Assembly (NCBI RefSeq): GCF_002013375.1
Contig: NZ_MAEW01000003.1
Coordinates: forward strand, 726,735-790,734
Direction: 5' to 3'
From: Mycobacterium sp. D16Q13
GTDB taxonomy: Bacteria; Actinomycetota; Actinomycetes; Mycobacteriales; Mycobacteriaceae
DNA length: 64,000 nucleotides
In this document: piece by piece, positions 34,787 through 43,201 of the stretch
Numbering within the stretch: position 1 is the first letter of the stretch
Layout of the letters: each line of letters starts with the position of its first letter
Notes under the pieces: model-generated
Database searches by the model: none
The model's input: the letters and a program-made list of their open reading frames with translations, nothing else
What the model was told of the DNA's origin: nothing
Program-made: the position numbers and the translations under genes

Positions 34787-35152
34787 TCACTGACCGCCGA
34801 CGCGGCCGTGCTCGATCAGCTCCCAGTGCGCGCCCGCACCCCGGGCCCACGTCTCGTAGGTGCCGTCGGCCCCGAACGTGGTCACCTTGTCGGCGACGCC
34901 GTCCTCGTCGATATCGGAGACTATGGAAAGCCCGGTCGACCCGTCCGACGGATGCAGCGCAACGGTGTCGCCAATGCCGTCGTGGTCGGTGTCGATGAGA
35001 TCCGTGCCCAGGTCCACCAGCCCGCCGTCGCTGGGCAGGTACATGTGGTGATCGACATGCAGGTCGGGGCTCAGGGCATGCCCGGGTTCGGGCAACCCTT
35101 CTCCCAGCCCACCAAGGCCCTCATGGAAACCCTGGCCGAAACCATCGATCAT
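34787..35152 (-). CDS. small protein with paired DxDxDG calcium-type loops
   Basis: Protein of 121 residues with no signal peptide. A Gly/His-rich start (MIDGFGQGFHEGLGGLGEGLPEPGHALSPDLHVDHHMY) is followed by two loops, DLIDTDHDGIGDTVAL and DIDEDGVADKVTTF, of the DxDxDGxxD type seen in thrombospondin-3 and dockerin repeats. Calcium binding is likely from the motif. The ATG overlaps the stop of the upstream dynamin-like gene (ATGA, 35149-35152), so it is third in an operon with the Rv0209/Rv0210-like pair. Secretion is not obvious, which makes the calcium motif unusual. Function unknown. Confidence 0.75.
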   Translation of the reverse strand: MIDGFGQGFHEGLGGLGEGLPEPGHALSPDLHVDHHMYLPSDGGLVDLGTDLIDTDHDGIGDTVALHPSDGSTGLSIVSDIDEDGVADKVTTFGADGTYETWARGAGAHWELIEHGRVGGQ

Positions 35153-36594
35153 GAGAACTTATTGTCGTCGCTTCGGCCGATCGCGTCCAGCCGTTCGGTG
35201 ACTATCGTTAGCGCCTTATGCACCAACGGCAGGTCGCGATTACGCAGCGCCGTTGCCCGGGCGGTGTTCATGGCGGCTTCACGCAGCTCGGAGTCGATTT
35301 GCCCCACGCGGGCGGCCAGCTTGTCGTTCTCACGTTCGTCGATCTCGACCAGATCGGCATTGAGCCTGGTCTCTACCTCAAGTACCCGCGCGGCAACCCA
35401 CTGCTCCAGATACGCGCGCAGCTCTCCCATGGTGTCTCCCAACCACCGGTCCAGCACCGTCCGGTCGTGCAAGAGCCCCCGCACTGCCACCAGCCATACC
35501 GCGATGCAGGCCCCGGCCACCAGCCCTACGGCTAAACCCGCCGGCGCCATGCCCGGGCGCGCGGAAGCCACCAACCGGGACACCGTCAACGCCGCACCCA
35601 GACCGAAGAACACTCCGAACAGCGCCATCATCCGGGTCTCCAGACGACGCGATCGCACCGAGGGATCAGCCACCTCGGGCGGCACCGGGCGATTCACGCT
35701 GGGGCGCGGTGCCACCCAGCGTTGCGTCACCTCGGCGGACACCTCGGCAAGGTGCTCTTCGGTGCCCTGCTCGACTTCCGCCACCACTTCACCCACTCGG
35801 CGCCGTACCCGCTCACCGAAGTCGGCCACATCGCGGCGCTTCAGTTCCGCGATGTCCTCCCGGAGTTCACCGCCCACCGAGCCGACCCGCTTGCGCGCGA
35901 AGTACAGCAGCGTCATGCGGGCCTGCGCGATGCGGTTGCGCAACGCCAGGGTCCGCTCGGACTTGCCCGAACGCGTGCGTCGCAGTACTGCCTGACGCTG
36001 ATTGCGCAGCTCGTCGGCGCGGGCGCCCTCCCCCGCCTCCGGCGACACGTTGAGCATTCCTTGCAGACGAGTTACCCAGGCACGCAGCCTGTTTCGTTCA
36101 TCCAGGGCAGGTTCTCCGCGAACCTTACGCACCGCGCTCACCAGTTCATCGAGCCCCGGTGCGGCACCGCGCGTCGAGACCCCCAGCCAGGTGACACCGC
36201 TGAACCGGGAATCGTGCTGGGCCAGGATCTCCCGATTGCGGTTCATCACCTCACGCCAGGACTGGTGCACGTCGATCTTGGAAACGACGGCGACAAGGGC
36301 GTCTGTGTTGGCCGCGGCCAACTGGATCAGGCCACAGTCCGACGGGGTCAACGGTGCGGTTCCGCTGCATACGAAAACCACCGCCGACGGCGCCTGCCCG
36401 TGGCGCAGGTCCTCCGGTTCGACGATCCGCACCCCCGAGGCGCGTGACGCCAGCTCGGCGGCCAGGGTGCTCGCACCGGCCAGCCAACTGCCGGTCACCA
36501 TCACGGCGTCTTGCAGGTCCACACCGAGTGGACCGAGTGCGGGGTCTACCGCCAGCACCAGCTCGTCGACCCGCTTATCTGTGGAGGTCGTCAC
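35149..36594 (-). CDS. dynamin-like membrane protein, degenerate GTPase (Rv0210-like)
   Basis: Protein of 481 residues, probable ortholog of Rv0210 (492 residues). Residues 1-150 resemble a GTPase domain: the P-loop position reads VTGSWLAGASTL, without the usual GKS/T lysine, and the G4-like motif is VVSKID. A long helical, Arg/Glu-rich stalk follows (about 160-330), then two transmembrane segments (about 345-400, MALFGVFFGLGAALTV and GLAVGLVAGACIAVWLVAV), then a helical tail. This is the layout of bacterial dynamin-like (IniA/IniC-type) membrane remodelling proteins. The start is GTG at 36592-36594, overlapping its partner (GTGA). Confidence 0.78.
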   Translation of the reverse strand: MTTSTDKRVDELVLAVDPALGPLGVDLQDAVMVTGSWLAGASTLAAELASRASGVRIVEPEDLRHGQAPSAVVFVCSGTAPLTPSDCGLIQLAAANTDALVAVVSKIDVHQSWREVMNRNREILAQHDSRFSGVTWLGVSTRGAAPGLDELVSAVRKVRGEPALDERNRLRAWVTRLQGMLNVSPEAGEGARADELRNQRQAVLRRTRSGKSERTLALRNRIAQARMTLLYFARKRVGSVGGELREDIAELKRRDVADFGERVRRRVGEVVAEVEQGTEEHLAEVSAEVTQRWVAPRPSVNRPVPPEVADPSVRSRRLETRMMALFGVFFGLGAALTVSRLVASARPGMAPAGLAVGLVAGACIAVWLVAVRGLLHDRTVLDRWLGDTMGELRAYLEQWVAARVLEVETRLNADLVEIDERENDKLAARVGQIDSELREAAMNTARATALRNRDLPLVHKALTIVTERLDAIGRSDDNKFS

Positions 36595-37676
36595 GCCCGG
36601 CCCCCGGCCAGCCGCCATAAGCGCAGCGATCCGCGCGCGATGTCCGTGCCCATCGCGGCGTAGGTGGCATTCACCGGGCCGGCGGCGAACCGCTGCCAGC
36701 GCTCGGCGCGGTAGCGGTGATCTTCTGGATGATCGCTCAGCTCCACGGCGATACCCGCTGCCGTGGCGGCGTCCACCGCACACCGCATCGCAGCCACCAC
36801 CACGTCGTCACTGGTCAGGAAGGCATCGATAGGTATCGGCAGGACACCCGTCACACCAATCCTGCGGAGCTCGGCGAGCACAGTCCGCATCCGGCGATAC
36901 CAACCCTGCGCGATGGCGGCGCGAATGGCCTTCACCACCGCATCGATACCCGACAGGTCGCACAGCAGCGAGGCCAGCCCCGGCGCCGCCAGGGTGGGAA
37001 CCTGCCGAAGCGCCCCGATCGCGCACCCCATCGGATACAGGTCCAGCTCATGCAGTAACCGCTGCCGCATCCGCACCGGCACCTCGTGCGTACATGTCAC
37101 GAACGCATCCACGGAGCTGGTGTCCGCGGGATTCTCGACCATCAGCTTGAGCGCCTCGACCATCGCCTGATCGATATCGGCCAAGGGGACGTGCGCGGAC
37201 AACGGCAATGTCGGCACCCGCGTCTCGCCGCGGTACTGGGCGCAGCGCTCCACGGCTGCGCTCCAGGGACCGCGGGCGGCGCCGGGATCGGTCAGATCTG
37301 CCTTATTGAGAATCAGCACCTTGGGTGCGTTGGACGCCGACAACACCGCACGGTCCTCGGGCTTGAGCGCCTCTGCGAACACCACCACCTGGACGTCCAT
37401 GGCGTCGGCGTCCGCGGAATCAGCAGGATCCACGCCGGGGATGGGCACCTCGATGAGGGCATGTCCCGGTCCGTCCTCGGCAGGTAGCGTGCGCCCCAAC
37501 GCACCGATCACGCTGGTGACGCCCACACCGGCACGGCCCCGGACGGTGACCCGAAGCGGGTCCCCCGCCCGCACCGCCAGATCGTGAATGCGCTGGCCGC
37601 CGTGCACCTGGCGAACCTCAGGACGCGTCGCGAACCGGTCGAGCGCTCCCCGGAAGACCTCAAACCCCCGCGTCAT
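36591..37676 (-). CDS. dynamin-like GTPase partner (Rv0209-like)
   Basis: Protein of 361 residues, the same length as Rv0209, and placed like it next to the Rv0210-like gene between trmB and pckA. The P-loop region VTVRGRAGVGVTSVIGALGRTL has Val in place of the Walker A lysine. A G3-like region (LIEVPIPGVDPADSADADAMDVQVVVFAEALKPEDRAVL) and an intact G4 motif (VLILNKADLTD) follow. No membrane helix is apparent. Bacterial dynamin-like proteins often come as pairs with one soluble and one membrane partner, which fits this gene and its downstream neighbour. It is first in a three-gene coupled operon. Confidence 0.78.
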   Translation of the reverse strand: MTRGFEVFRGALDRFATRPEVRQVHGGQRIHDLAVRAGDPLRVTVRGRAGVGVTSVIGALGRTLPAEDGPGHALIEVPIPGVDPADSADADAMDVQVVVFAEALKPEDRAVLSASNAPKVLILNKADLTDPGAARGPWSAAVERCAQYRGETRVPTLPLSAHVPLADIDQAMVEALKLMVENPADTSSVDAFVTCTHEVPVRMRQRLLHELDLYPMGCAIGALRQVPTLAAPGLASLLCDLSGIDAVVKAIRAAIAQGWYRRMRTVLAELRRIGVTGVLPIPIDAFLTSDDVVVAAMRCAVDAATAAGIAVELSDHPEDHRYRAERWQRFAAGPVNATYAAMGTDIARGSLRLWRLAGGRA

Positions 37677-37824
37677 CCCTTTTCCAGACCCAATCTCATC
37701 GCTCGTACGGAAATGCTCACATTGTCACCTGATCCGGTGGAGGGTTCCACCCTGGTAGGCAACTGTTGAGTATCAATATGCGCAGGGATTATGGGATCTG
37801 CCGCCTATAGGTGACCATGGGAAG

Positions 37825-38622
37825 ATGCGTTGTGACGGCCAGGAGCGGGGCTGTGCGGTGCCTGAAACAGCCACCGACGAGCTCCCGGGGACCGTCAGTG
37901 CCGGTTCCGCCGCCCATACCGACGGCTCCAACCACCACCCACGCCGAGTGTCCAGCTTCCGCTCACGCGGGTCATCGCTGTCCGACGGTCAGCAGAAGGC
38001 CTGGGACAAGTCGTGGCAGAGCTACGGCCGTGTCGCCCGGGAGACCGACGGCACCTGCCCGCCGCTGGACCCCACGGCATGGTTCGGTCGCACCGCGCCC
38101 TTGATTCTCGAAATCGGTTGCGGTACAGGGACATCCACTGCCGCCATGGCCCTGCAAGAACCCCAGTTCGACGTGCTTGCGGTCGAGGTCTACCGCAAGG
38201 GCCTGGCCCAGCTGCTTTCGGCGATCGATCGCGAAGGTATCGAGAACATCCGGCTGATCCGCGGGGATGCACTGGACGTGCTGGAGTACCTGCTGCCGTC
38301 GGGAACGCTGACCGCGGCACGAGTGTTCTTCCCGGATCCCTGGCCAAAGACCCGCCACCACAAACGCCGACTGCTGCAGCCGGGCACCGTGGCGCTGCTC
38401 TCGGACCGGCTCCGCCCGGGCGGCACCCTGCATGTGGCCACCGACCATGCGAATTACGCCGAACATATCGCCGAGGTCGGGGATAACGAATCCACGCTGC
38501 GGCGCCTTGAACTCGATGATCCCCGCATTCCGGTCTCCGTGAGCCGGCCCACCACTAAGTTCGAGGGGAAAGCGCACACGGTCGGCAGTGCGATCAACGA
38601 CTTCGTCTGGGAGCGATTGTGA
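37825..38622 (+). CDS. trmB: tRNA (guanine-N7-)-methyltransferase
   Basis: Up to 265 residues. It methylates G46 of tRNA to m7G using SAM. Core motifs are LILEIGCGTGTSTAAMALQEP, LAVEVYRKGLAQLL, VRVFFPDPWPKTRHHKRRLLQP-like (here ARVFFPDPWPKTRHHKRRLLQP) and GGTLHVATDHANYAEHI. The first 60 residues are a variable, disordered extension as in the M. tuberculosis protein (Rv0208c). The start is uncertain: ATG at 37825 or GTG at 37858, the latter with AGGAGCGGGG upstream. The stop overlaps the NYN-domain gene (GTGA), and mmpL3 follows, as in M. tuberculosis. Confidence 0.92.
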   Translation: MRCDGQERGCAVPETATDELPGTVSAGSAAHTDGSNHHPRRVSSFRSRGSSLSDGQQKAWDKSWQSYGRVARETDGTCPPLDPTAWFGRTAPLILEIGCGTGTSTAAMALQEPQFDVLAVEVYRKGLAQLLSAIDREGIENIRLIRGDALDVLEYLLPSGTLTAARVFFPDPWPKTRHHKRRLLQPGTVALLSDRLRPGGTLHVATDHANYAEHIAEVGDNESTLRRLELDDPRIPVSVSRPTTKFEGKAHTVGSAINDFVWERL

Positions 38623-39302
38623 GCCTCGCCGAGGACCTGGAGCGCCCAGATACAGCGGATGAATCGGTTCACCGACGCAGGGTGCTGCGGGTGCTGCTGG
38701 TGTGGGACGCACCTAACCTCGATATGGGCCTGGGGGCCATCATTGGCGGCCGCCCGTCCGCCGAGAACCGGCCACGTTTCGACGCCCTGGGCCGTTGGCT
38801 GCTCGAACGCACTGCCGCGTATTCGGCAGATCATCCCCATTGCCTCGTCGAACCCGAGGCCACTGTGTTTACCAATATCGCGCCGGGGAACGCCGAAGTG
38901 GTGCGCCCGTGGGTCGAGGCGCTGCGCAATGTTGGGTTTGCGGTATTTGCCAAACCCAAGATCGACGAAGACAGTGACGTCGATGTCGACATGCTTGCTC
39001 ATATCGAGCTGCGGTCCGAGGAAGGCCTGGCCGGGGTACTTGTGGCCTCGGCGGATGGTCAGGCTTTCCGCGAACCGATGGAGAAAATCGCCGGTGACGG
39101 GGTGCCCGTCAGTGTGCTGGGATTTCGCGAACATGCGAGTTGGGCGCTAACCTCGGATACTCTGGAGTTCGTCGATCTCGAGGACATACCCGGAGTTTTC
39201 CCCCGAGCCTTGCCGCGGGTGGGTCTCGATTCGCTCCCCGACGAAGGCGCCTGGTTGCAGCCATTCCGACCCTTGTCGGCATTGCTTACGACGAGGACGT
39301 GA
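38619..39302 (+). CDS. NYN-domain protein (Rv0207c-like)
   Basis: Protein of 227 residues. The NYN (PIN-like) core starts VLRVLLVWDAPNLDMGLGAIIGG, where the Asp-Asn pair matches the first acidic site of this nuclease fold. Later acidic positions occur in KIDEDSDVDVDMLAHI and VLVASADGQAF, and VSVLGFREHA closes the core. These suggest a metal-dependent RNase, substrate unknown. It starts with GTG coupled to trmB and precedes mmpL3, a conserved mycobacterial order. Pairing with a tRNA methyltransferase hints at RNA processing, which is inference. Confidence 0.85.
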   Translation: MSLAEDLERPDTADESVHRRRVLRVLLVWDAPNLDMGLGAIIGGRPSAENRPRFDALGRWLLERTAAYSADHPHCLVEPEATVFTNIAPGNAEVVRPWVEALRNVGFAVFAKPKIDEDSDVDVDMLAHIELRSEEGLAGVLVASADGQAFREPMEKIAGDGVPVSVLGFREHASWALTSDTLEFVDLEDIPGVFPRALPRVGLDSLPDEGAWLQPFRPLSALLTTRT

Positions 39303-39349
39303 CGAGACATAAGGAACCGGCGCGTGAGAGACGCTAGTTAGGAGATTCT

Positions 39350-42300
39350 GTGTTCGCCTGGTGGGGCCGAATGGTGTACCGGTATCGGTTCATCGTCGTT
39401 GCCGCGTTTGTCACGATCTGCCTGGGTTCCGGGCTGTTCGGGATAACGCTCGGCGACCACGTGACGCAGAGCGGTTTCTTCGCCGACAACAGCGAGTCCG
39501 TAAAGGCCTCCGTGATGGCCGACGACGCGCTGGGACGTGACCGAACCACCCACGTCGTCGCCGTCATTGCGGCACCCGAGGGCAAGACCGTCGACGATCC
39601 TGACTTCCAGAAGAAGGTCACCGACCACTTCAACCAGCTTCAGAAGGACAATCCCAAAGAGGTCTACGGCTGGGCCGGCTGGTTACGCGCCCCCACCAGT
39701 ACAGACCCCACCGTCAAGCGGATGGTGACCGACGACCGTAAGCACACCTTTGTCTCGGTCAGCCTCAACGGCGACGATGACGACACCATCCTCAACAACT
39801 ACAAGGCGCTGTCGAATCCGGACAAGGACGACGACCCCGCGAAAAACAAGTTCCTGCTCAACGGCGTCGATATTCAGCTGGCCGGCCTGCAGCCTGTTGC
39901 CAGTGAGCTGACCGGAACCATCGGCAAGGACCAGCAGCGCATGGAGGTCCTGTCGCTGCCCGTCATGGCCGTCGTGTTGTTCTTCGTCTTCGGCGGTGTG
40001 ATCGCCGCCGGACTGCCCCTGATGGTGGGCGGCCTGACCATCGCCGGCGCACTCGGCATCATGCGGCTGATCACGCTGTTCGCCCCAGTGCACTTCTTCG
40101 CTCAGCCGGTGGTCACGCTGATCGGCCTGGGTATCGCCATCGACTACTCGCTGTTCATCGTCAGCCGTTTCCGCGAGGAAATCGCCGAGGGCTACGACAC
40201 CGAAACTGCGGTCCGCCGCACCGTCATCACCTCGGGCCGTACCGTCATGTTCTCGGCCACCCTGATCGCTGCGGCCCTGATGCCGATGCTGATCGTGCCG
40301 CAGCAGTTCCTGAGGTCGCTGACGTACGCCGGTATCGCCTCGGTGCTGCTCGCCGCGATTCTGGCGGTCACCGTGTTGCCTGCGTGTCTGGGTGTTCTCG
40401 GGCGGCATGTCGACGCCCTGAGCATCAAGCGGTTCAGCCGAACCAAGTCACGCGAGGAGCTGGAGAACGGCTTCTGGGGACGCACCGTCGTCTTCGTGAT
40501 GCAACGGCCGCTGGTGTTCGCCGTGCCGATCGTCATCGTGATGCTGCTGCTGATCATCCCGCTGGGCAATCTCAAACTCGGCGGATTCAGCGAAAAGTAC
40601 CTGCCGCCAACGAATTCCGTCCGCATGGCACAAGAGGACTTCGACACACTCTTCCCCGGCTTCCGTACCGAGACCATCACCATCGTCACCAAGGGCGCCA
40701 CCGACTCACAGCTCAATCAGATCCGGGCCGATGCGATGAAAGTTCCGGGGTTCGTCGAGCCCGGTGGGGACAAGACCCAGATGTGGCAGCGCCGTCAGTC
40801 GGTCAAGACAGATGGCGACGCCAGCGTGAAGGTCATCCAGAACGCCCTGATCAACCGCGACACCGCCGGAGCCAAGGTCAAAGAGCTTCGGGCGATGTCC
40901 GTCCCCAAGGGCGTCACGATGTATATCGGCGGTACTCCCGCACTCGAGCAAGACTCGATCGACACCGTGTTCGACAAACTTCCGCTGGTGATCGTGATTC
41001 TGATCAGCGTCACCACGATCCTGATGTTCCTGGCGTTCGGCTCGCTGGTATTGCCCATCAAGGCGGCAGTCATGAGCGCCCTCGGCCTGGGTTCCACCAT
41101 GGGCATCCTGACCTGGATATTCGTTGACGGTCACTTCTCCAAGTGGCTGAACTTCACCCCGACACCGCTCACCGCGCCTGTCATCGTGCTGATCATCGTC
41201 GTCATCTACGGCCTGTCCAGCGACTACGAAGTGTTCTTGATGTCCCGCATGATCGAGGCCCGGCACCAGGGGCTGTCGACTACCGAGGCCGTGCGTGTGG
41301 GTACCGCCAACACCGGGCGCATCATCACCGCAGCCGCGTTGATTCTGATCGTGGTGGCCGGCGGCTTCGCCTTCTCCGATCTGGTGATGATGAAGTACCT
41401 GGCCTTCGGTCTCATCGCCGCCTTGATCCTGGACGCCACCGTGGTCCGCATGCTGCTCATCCCGGCGGTCATGAAACTGCTTGGTGATGACTGCTGGTGG
41501 GCACCGGCCTGGATGAAGCGCATCCAGGTGAAGCTCGGCCTCGGCGAGGTCACCCTGGCTGACGAGCGCAAGCGTCCGACCGGCCGCGAGCAGGCCATCG
41601 CGGCGGCGAGTTCTCCTGTCGGGTCCAATGCACGCACCACAAAGCTGCAGATCGCCTCCGAGCGCACCCGGCTTCCCTCGACACCCACACCGCGCCAACA
41701 TGATCCGTCGGCACCGGCGCGGCCCACTCCGACTCCTCCGGCTCCTCCAACCACCCCGGTCAGCCTGGCCGGTGATGCCGGCGGCGACGCACCCGCGACC
41801 ACGCGGATGTCGGTGCCCGGTAAGAACGTTGCTCCTACCGACGCGCCCACCACGCGCGTACCCGGTGGCAACCCCACCGGCCCGGACGCTCCGACCACCC
41901 GCAGCGGCGTCGCCGGAACACACCGCCCGGACCGCCGCAATGCCGACAGAGAGATCGAGTCGTGGCTCGGCGAGCTGCGCGGTCCCAAGCAGCCCGGCTC
42001 CGGCCCGGCCGCCGAATCGGGAGATGCGACCACCGCGATACCCGTCGCCAAGCCTCCTCAGTCCACGTCGCAACCAGCACAGCCGAATCGTGCCAGCAGC
42101 ACTCCGGCTGAGGACGCGACGACGGCGATGCCGATCGCCACTCCGGATGCCACGCGGCAGGGCCCACCCCGGGCTCCACGTCCTCCCCAGTCACCACAGC
42201 CCGCTCCCCCCGCCGCTGATGCCACGGAGGCATTACCGGCGCCCGGACAGGGTCGTGATCAGAAGCGCACCCCGCAGCAACAGCAGGAAGTCGACGAGGC

Positions 42301-42370
42301 CACTCGCCGTAGCCGCGGTGGCAGCGTCAGCGCCCAGGATCTGCTGCGTCGCGAGGGGCGCCGCATCTAA
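39350..42370 (+). CDS. mmpL3: trehalose monomycolate transporter MmpL3
   Basis: Protein of 1006 residues, RND-superfamily transporter with two porter domains and twelve transmembrane helices, which moves trehalose monomycolate across the inner membrane. The proton-relay motifs are visible: GLGIAIDYSLFIVSRFREE in helix 4 and IYGLSSDYEVFLMSRMIEARHQ in helix 10. The start is GTG at 39350 with AGGAG 5-6 bases upstream. The cytosolic tail (about 740-1006) is Pro/Thr-rich with repeated acidic-Thr-Thr-Pro type units (DAPTTRVPG, DAPTTRSGV, GDATTAIPV, EDATTAMPI). It follows trmB and the NYN gene as in M. tuberculosis (Rv0206c). Confidence 0.97.
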   Translation: MFAWWGRMVYRYRFIVVAAFVTICLGSGLFGITLGDHVTQSGFFADNSESVKASVMADDALGRDRTTHVVAVIAAPEGKTVDDPDFQKKVTDHFNQLQKDNPKEVYGWAGWLRAPTSTDPTVKRMVTDDRKHTFVSVSLNGDDDDTILNNYKALSNPDKDDDPAKNKFLLNGVDIQLAGLQPVASELTGTIGKDQQRMEVLSLPVMAVVLFFVFGGVIAAGLPLMVGGLTIAGALGIMRLITLFAPVHFFAQPVVTLIGLGIAIDYSLFIVSRFREEIAEGYDTETAVRRTVITSGRTVMFSATLIAAALMPMLIVPQQFLRSLTYAGIASVLLAAILAVTVLPACLGVLGRHVDALSIKRFSRTKSREELENGFWGRTVVFVMQRPLVFAVPIVIVMLLLIIPLGNLKLGGFSEKYLPPTNSVRMAQEDFDTLFPGFRTETITIVTKGATDSQLNQIRADAMKVPGFVEPGGDKTQMWQRRQSVKTDGDASVKVIQNALINRDTAGAKVKELRAMSVPKGVTMYIGGTPALEQDSIDTVFDKLPLVIVILISVTTILMFLAFGSLVLPIKAAVMSALGLGSTMGILTWIFVDGHFSKWLNFTPTPLTAPVIVLIIVVIYGLSSDYEVFLMSRMIEARHQGLSTTEAVRVGTANTGRIITAAALILIVVAGGFAFSDLVMMKYLAFGLIAALILDATVVRMLLIPAVMKLLGDDCWWAPAWMKRIQVKLGLGEVTLADERKRPTGREQAIAAASSPVGSNARTTKLQIASERTRLPSTPTPRQHDPSAPARPTPTPPAPPTTPVSLAGDAGGDAPATTRMSVPGKNVAPTDAPTTRVPGGNPTGPDAPTTRSGVAGTHRPDRRNADREIESWLGELRGPKQPGSGPAAESGDATTAIPVAKPPQSTSQPAQPNRASSTPAEDATTAMPIATPDATRQGPPRAPRPPQSPQPAPPAADATEALPAPGQGRDQKRTPQQQQEVDEATRRSRGGSVSAQDLLRREGRRI

Positions 42371-42517
42371 CGCGATGCGGCTGACCTAACCATCTCTCGC
42401 TGAGATGCCATTCGCGTACGGCGTTGCGCGGCCGGTGTGTTCGTCGATATCAGCTCGACCACCGGTGGCGGATGCAGAGGCCCAATGGCGAATTCTGGTC
42501 ATGCTGGGAGATGACCC

Positions 42518-42542
42518 CTCAGCAGTACCAAGGACTGCTGAG
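42518..42542 (+). promoter_or_regulatory. hairpin enclosing the ribosome site of the next gene
   Basis: CTCAGCAGT (42518-42526) and ACTGCTGAG (42534-42542) are perfect 9-base arms around the loop ACCAAGG. The only good Shine-Dalgarno sequence for the following gene (AAGGA, 42530-42534) sits in the loop and arm edge, and the candidate start codons begin at 42542 and 42545. It could gate translation, or act as a weak mmpL3 terminator although no T-run follows. Confidence 0.5.
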
Positions 42543-42544
42543 TG

Positions 42545-43195
42545 ATGGAAGGTTCTGGTGACATGACCCACGAAGCGCACCAATCGGAGACGGCCGCATA
42601 CCTTTCCGCACTGGGAAGATTGGTTGGAAAGTATCTCGGCGGAACAATAACGGCACGAATTTACGCCCGAGATTTCATGTCTCTGAGATCCCGATTCATT
42701 ACCGATCCAGGTGTCGACGACCCGACGGTACGAGAAATGTTCGTAGACCTCGAAGACTACGTCCCCGCCTATCAGCCTCCTGATCCCTCCGAACCGCATC
42801 AGATCTCAGAACCGGAAATGCGCCGCCGTCTGGTCGAAGACCGAGTTCCTGCACTGGAAGAGCGCTACGGCAAGCTCATCGACATCCAGTCACCTGACCC
42901 CGAATACCTCGCCAAGCAGGCCGATCTGGCACGTCGAATTGACGATCTGCTGTCCGCATATGCGCAAGGCGGATCTTCTGGAGAGGATTTCATCGCAGGT
43001 GTCTACGCAGCCCAAGACCTTGGGGACCAGTGGCAGGTCTTCCACGATCTCTTCGATACGGCATACGCGGACGCAGCAGAGTTGGAGATGGGCTCCCCAG
43101 ATGTTGGCAGCGACGCGTATGGACGCGATGCGCGATTGCTGGCCGCAGAACGGGCACAGACCTTGGAACGCGCTTTTGATTTAACGGCCGACTGA
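42545..43195 (+). CDS. orphan protein, colicin-immunity-like N-terminal half
   Basis: Protein of 216 residues, soluble and very acidic. Residues about 12-100 (YLSALGRLVGKYLGGTITARIYARDFMSLRSRF, then VREMFVDLEDYVPAYQPPDPSEPHQISEPEMRRRL) resemble bacterial self-protective colicin-like immunity proteins (PF09204-type). The second half (about 105-216) is helical and unassigned. The gene has visibly lower GC than its neighbours and separates mmpL3 from a convergent DUF2339 gene, so acquisition by transfer is plausible. No toxin gene is adjacent. Starts at GTG 42542, ATG 42545 or ATG 42563 are all possible. The immunity similarity is recognised by eye and only moderately sure. Confidence 0.6.
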   Translation: MEGSGDMTHEAHQSETAAYLSALGRLVGKYLGGTITARIYARDFMSLRSRFITDPGVDDPTVREMFVDLEDYVPAYQPPDPSEPHQISEPEMRRRLVEDRVPALEERYGKLIDIQSPDPEYLAKQADLARRIDDLLSAYAQGGSSGEDFIAGVYAAQDLGDQWQVFHDLFDTAYADAAELEMGSPDVGSDAYGRDARLLAAERAQTLERAFDLTAD

Positions 43196-43201
43196 ACACG
43201 G

